This document shows positions 59,501 through 64,000 of a DNA stretch of 64,000 bases, one piece after another. The stretch lies in assembly GCF_901709675.1 (NCBI RefSeq), contig NC_051093.1:1816553-1880552 (forward strand). Reading direction: 5' to 3'. The notes below the pieces were generated by a model. That model did not search any database. It saw nothing but the letters and a program-made list of their open reading frames with translations, and had not been told where the DNA came from. The position numbers and the translations under genes are program-made. The stretch is from Syngnathus acus (taxonomy: Eukaryota; Chordata; Actinopteri; Syngnathiformes; Syngnathidae). How positions within the stretch are numbered: position 1 is the first letter of the stretch; each line of letters opens with the position of its first letter.

Positions 59501-62500
59501 GGGATGTAAGCTTCACAAGTAGCCGTTGTGTGTACTTTGAGGCATTTGTGGGTGGGGGCACCTTCCTGACTACCGTGCCCGTCATGGTGGATGCCGAGAA
59601 GCTGCCAATCAATCGCATCATCAACAGCGGCAAGATGGGCGTTTTCCCCGCCAAGGGGGAGAAGCGCACGGCCCACAATGCCATCGAGAAGCGCTACCGC
59701 TCGTCCATCAACGACAAAATCAATGAGCTCAAAGATTTGGTCGCAGGCACTGAGGCCAAGGTGGGTTATCTCCTCCATCTTAGCGTCCCTTAAACAAATT
59801 CAGTGCTATGACTTAACAATACTGATTTGTTTGGTCATTGTTATTCTGGATGGAAATAGAGAACAATCTAGTGACAGAGAGATTTTAATTGTCGATGTAG
59901 TTTAAACCAAAACTATGTTCTTGCGTGTCCTAGCTCAATAAGTCAGCCGTGTTGAGGAAAGCCATCGACGTCATCCGTTTCCTGCAGCAATCCAATCAGA
60001 AGCTCAAACAGGAGAACCTGGCACTGAAAATGGCAGCCCAGAAAAACAGTATGCACCCGTCCTGCTTTTTGCCCGCACACGATTCTTTCCCACTTTCTCT
60101 GCTAATTTCTAGTCGTTGACCTTTTGGTGACGAACTCCGAGTGGAAAGGCTCGTCTAACTGCCCTCTTCTTGCAGCCGACGTCTTTCCTTCCGTGCGCTT
60201 GATTGATTGCCCCCCCGTCCCCCTGCATTTTGCTTTTTCCGCAGAGTCTCTCAAGGACCTGGTTGCCATGGAGGTGGACACAGTGGCCGACGTGAAGATG
60301 GAGCTGCCTACGCCGCCGGCGTCTGACGTGGGTTCGCCCTCGTCCTTCTCGCACTGCACCAGTGACTCGGAACCCGACAGCCCGATGGGAGAGGATACCA
60401 AGGTAGCACTTTGATTTAAGAGCCCAAAATCAATATGGGCAATTTCAGCCTTTGAAAATTAAGTGATCATTTGTTAACTTTTACTACGGAAAACAATGAT
60501 CGATACTTATTTTTTTCCAAACCAGTAACTTAATCATATTCACTTTCTTTGTTCATTTTCAATTTGAAATAATGTCCAATTTTTGGACAAAGGGGTGGAA
60601 ATAAGAAAGATAAAAAAAATCTAATTAATTGAAGAAATAATTGACAAGTAATGGATTATTAGAATAATAATTAGTTGCAGCGGGCTGATTTGACTTTTGC
60701 ATGATGTACTGTTAACATTTCAGTGCATGAAATACATATAAAAAAATACTACTGGCTTTTAATATTTAAGAGCATCTTGAAATTTTTTGCTTCAAGTCCA
60801 AACATAATGCATTTAAAGTAGCCTTATGAAAGTGATAAATCTTACGTTTGATAATCTAACACCCACCCAAGAATTTATCTATAAACCAGTCCATTGCCCA
60901 TATTTCTTGGCAAATTAGAAAATGCCTGGAAACTTTATGTACTTTTTTCCCCCCTCACTTGAACGGCTCCCTGTCTTGTGCGCACCAGCCACACGTGACC
61001 ATGCTGGACCCATCGGCGAGCGGCAGCAGCGCCGGCGGCATGCTGGACCGTTCTCGCATGGCGCTCTGCGCTTTCACCTTCCTCTTCCTCTCCCTCAACC
61101 CCTTGGCCAACCTGATCTGCTCATCTGGCGGCGACACGGCAAGTGGTGCGTCCGGTGCCCCCCATCACGCGGGCAGGAGCGTTCTGGGCTTGGACATTGC
61201 GGGTAAGAGGAGACGACCCGAAGTGAGGAAATACGTCCTGCGTAACACATCTTCACTCGGCTTGTTGTCCAACATGTTCTCTGCAGCGGACTCATGGGGC
61301 TGGATGGACTGGATGCTACCAACAATTCTGGTCTGGCTTCTGAACGGCATCTTGGTGTCGGGAGTTCTTATCCGCCTTTTGGTATACGGAGAGCCAGTGA
61401 CCAGACCTCATTCTGGATCTTCGGTCTTGTTCTGGAGGCACCGCAAGCAGGCCGACCTGGACCTGGCGCGAGTATGTTCGGTGTAGCTGAACGAGATGAA
61501 ATGGCTTGATCGTTCAAAACAATGCCATCGTAAAACCGTGAGAAACATGACTGTCTAATGGTTTCTTGATTGGCTTTTTGCTGCACAGGGGGATTTTGCT
61601 CAGGCCGGCCAGAACCTTTGGACTTGTCTCAAAGCTCTGGGTCGCCCCTTACCCACCTCCCAGCTGGACTTGGCCTGCGCCTCACTGTGGTCCTTCCTCA
61701 GATTCTGCCTTCAGCGCCTTTGGGTGGGCCGCTGGCTGGCCGCCCGGGCAGGGGGACTACGATCGGACCGCCCCCTGCAGGAGGACGCGTGCAAGAGCAG
61801 CCGAGATGCTGCGCTGGTTTACCACCGCCTGCACCAGCTGCACATGACAGGTTGGCTCTGAGAGTACAAATACTTTCTTACTGCACCCAAGTAGATTCTT
61901 TTTCCAGGTGTTTGTCCTTGGCTATTTCATTTACTGGCGACTTTTCTTTTTCTTCTTACTTTTGATAAAAACAGCAACACTTTCGACTCTTTGTCAGAAA
62001 ACACACATTACGTATACTTTTTTTTTTGTATTTGTATTTGTGCCTCTATGCAAGCACAGAGTGAGTTGTTGTCTCCTGTGGCGATGCAACGCACTCATGC
62101 ACATTCAAGGGTACGTTTCTCAACATGTGACTTGGCATACAGGCAAACTGAATGGGAGCCACCTTTCAGCCGTGCACATGGCGCTCAGCGCGGTCAACTT
62201 GGCGGAATGTGCCGGCTCCTATCTGCCCGTGGCTTCGCTGGCCGAGGTCTATGTGTCTGCGGCGCTCCGAGTCAAAGCCAGCCTGCCAAGGATCCTGCAC
62301 TTCACCTCTGTGAGCACCCTTTCGTCAGCGCTCGTTGGGTTATCCCGCGTTAAAGTCAGCCAATATATTTCGCCCAGCTGCTTGTCGCGTTTTGCACAGG
62401 TGCCGTAGTAAAGTGTTTCTGAGGGACTACAAGCTGAACGACACTTGGCAATAAGTGAAAATTGATTGGCTATTAGCGTTCCAATCTGAGTAATGATTCT

Positions 62501-63205
62501 GTGTTTTTGTGTTGTTATCAGCGTGTGTTCCTGAGCAGCGCGCGTCAAGCGTGCCTGTCGTCCAGCGGGAGCGTGCCTCCGGCCATGCAATGGCTCTGCC
62601 ACCCTCTTGGCCACCGCTTCTTTGTGGACGGGGACTGGGCCATTCGCAGCATCCCCAAAGAGAGCATCTACAGTCAGGCCGGCAACACTGGTAGGAAGAT
62701 CTGCAATCTGGGCTCGGATGATTTGTTTTTTTAACAATTTTGTAAAGATGTAAATCATGTAAATGGTTGCCTGATTTTTCTTTCAGTGGACCCGTTGGCT
62801 CAGGTGACTCAAGCCTTCAGAGAACACTTGCTGGAAAAGGCTCTTTACTGCGTGGCCCAGCCAAAGGGGGAGAAAAGCCCCAGTCATGTCGAAGGGTGAG
62901 CAAAGCACATAAAGCACCAACCGGCCACTGCCTGACGATATCAATAAATCATAATCCAATCCAAGAACCGTATCAAATATTCTGCCTTTACAAAGGGAAC
63001 AATGGCTTGGTATCAATATTTGATTGGCTGTCCTGATATTGCCGAATTGTAATCCCATGATTTCATGCTTTTCATTTTCATGTGATTGTCCTCAGGGAAT
63101 ATGCAGATGCCCTGGAGTATCTGCAGCTGCTGATTAGTGCTTCCGATGCAGCTGGCGCCACGTCGCAGTCCTTTGCTATTGGCTCCAACATGGCCACTGT
63201 CACAG
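56542..63205 (+). CDS. srebf1: Sterol regulatory element-binding protein 1 (3' end outside window)
   Basis: ER-membrane transcription factor released by two proteases to switch on lipid synthesis genes. Fourteen coding exons in the window: 56542-56647, 58140-58715, 58977-59146, 59233-59373, 59542-59760, 59934-60048, 60245-60402, 60989-61202, 61287-61471, 61589-61850, 62143-62309, 62522-62690, 62787-62895 and 63096-63205, 900 residues so far. The acidic activator is [20 protein letters not shown] to LLSDIDDMLKFL. A Pro/Ser/Gln-rich linker follows. The bHLH-zipper starts [16 protein letters not shown] (about 371) with the SREBP-specific Tyr383. Transmembrane segment 1 follows DRSRMALC (S2P cut expected at Leu521-Cys522) and holds Asn532-Pro533. 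The luminal loop has the S1P site RSVL (558-561). Segment 2 is [20 protein letters not shown]. The regulatory domain continues off the window. Start at the long MNTL form (1a-like exon 1). Confidence 0.97.
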
Positions 63206-64000
63206 GTAAATGACTTTTGTCACCACTACTTCACCCATAACCACAAATATAATACCCACCATATTTGCGCCACCGAATGCTGACTGAGCCCCGTCAATAA
63301 TAGTGAAAGGACGCAAGTTATTGACGCCACAAGATGGCGGCAAAGGACAAAGTTTTCAATGTTATGTTCAACACTTATTAAATCAATTTAATCTTTCTAT
63401 TAGATTGTTTTACATTAATTCCAAAATTTTACTCAACAAACGCCTGTTGCAAGCGTCATAGATATTAGCAGTAGTAGAAAAAATTTGATTAATTGTGATT
63501 TATTACAAGAAATTGTGGTCTTCATTAGTTAATAAACCCTAACTGTTTTTATTTATTTTGTGATAGTATTGCCACTAGTTGCTCTTCTCCTACTGTCACT
63601 TAGGTTGCATCTGACTGGTCAAAGTCAGATGGAAAAAATACAATTCCATATAAAAAAAAAAAAAGTTAATTTATTGCACATGCCATTGTCGCCATGACCA
63701 ATGGATGGATAATAACTTTTTATTCTCGTTAGGGTTGTCACGATACCAGTTTGTAGCCTTAGCGTTTCAAAAGCAACAGCACTTTTCTTCTTCACTCTTG
63801 CTTGCCGCTGCCTGTCTTGACGTGGTCCACCGCTTCCATTCTGCATTCATGTTCCCCATAGAAACCGCAAGCTAACTTTGATTTTCACTTTACGGAGATT
63901 GAGCGGACTGATTTCCACCCTCCCACCGCTTCACTCTGTACTTGCGGATCAGATTGCTCATTTCAGCCAAAAGAAAGCGGTTGAGCAGAGGCTGGCTCGC
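63206..64000. other. srebf1 intron, open at window end
   Basis: Starts with the donor GTAAATG. AT-rich, no exon recognised. The next expected srebf1 exon (WWxSVTxMAISWLRGDD-type) was not found before 64000. Confidence 0.55.

Noticed and set aside
63901-64000. Possible next srebf1 exon at the window end
   Set aside because: An AG lies before ATTGCTCATTTCAGCC, but the translation does not resemble the SREBP1 regulatory domain.

Overview
The window is nuclear DNA of a bony fish (teleost). All recognised protein genes are vertebrate orthologues split by short GT-AG introns, many of 70-300 bp. The interspersed repeats (tRNA-derived SINE, V-SINE-like element, L2-like and CR1-like LINEs, hAT-type MITEs) are typical fish repeats. 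I cannot name the species. No prokaryotic features, CRISPR arrays, viruses or toxin genes were seen.

Layout. (1) 1.0-31.2 kb: msrb1 (-, selenoprotein with an in-frame TGA), tex2 (+), ndufb10 (+), rps2 (-), rnf151 (-), an unnamed MADF/BESS gene (-), tbl3 (+, 23 coding exons) and noxo1 (-). Except for tex2 and the MADF gene, this matches the human 16p13.3 cluster MSRB1-NDUFB10-RPS2-RNF151-TBL3-NOXO1. (2) 31.3-35.8 kb: a gene-free, repeat-rich joint with a 5'-truncated LINE and a palindromic AT-rich satellite. (3) 35.8-64 kb: gid4 (-), drc3 (-), tom1l2 (+) and srebf1 (+, cut by the window end), matching human 17p11.2 SREBF1-TOM1L2-DRC3-GID4. ATPAF2, which lies between DRC3 and GID4 in human, is missing here.

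Exon structures were rebuilt by hand from splice signals, reading-frame phase and family protein similarity. For every gene the exon lengths add up to one open frame, so most boundaries should be right. The weak ones are drc3 exons 6/7 and 9/10, and tom1l2 exons 4/5. The genes do not form a pathway: they cover redox repair (msrb1), contact-site lipid transfer (tex2), respiration (ndufb10), ribosome structure and assembly (rps2, tbl3), NADPH oxidase organisation (noxo1), ubiquitination (gid4, probably rnf151), cilia (drc3), endosomal sorting (tom1l2) and lipid transcription control (srebf1).

I did not find a new biological system. The most notable items are a TIR element in a tom1l2 intron carrying five 251-bp tandem units, the palindromic satellite, a telomere-like insert in an L2-like LINE, and candidate control sites: an RFX X-box at drc3, an SRE/CRE/CCAAT cluster upstream of srebf1, an NRF-1 palindrome at ndufb10 and a 5'TOP start for rps2.
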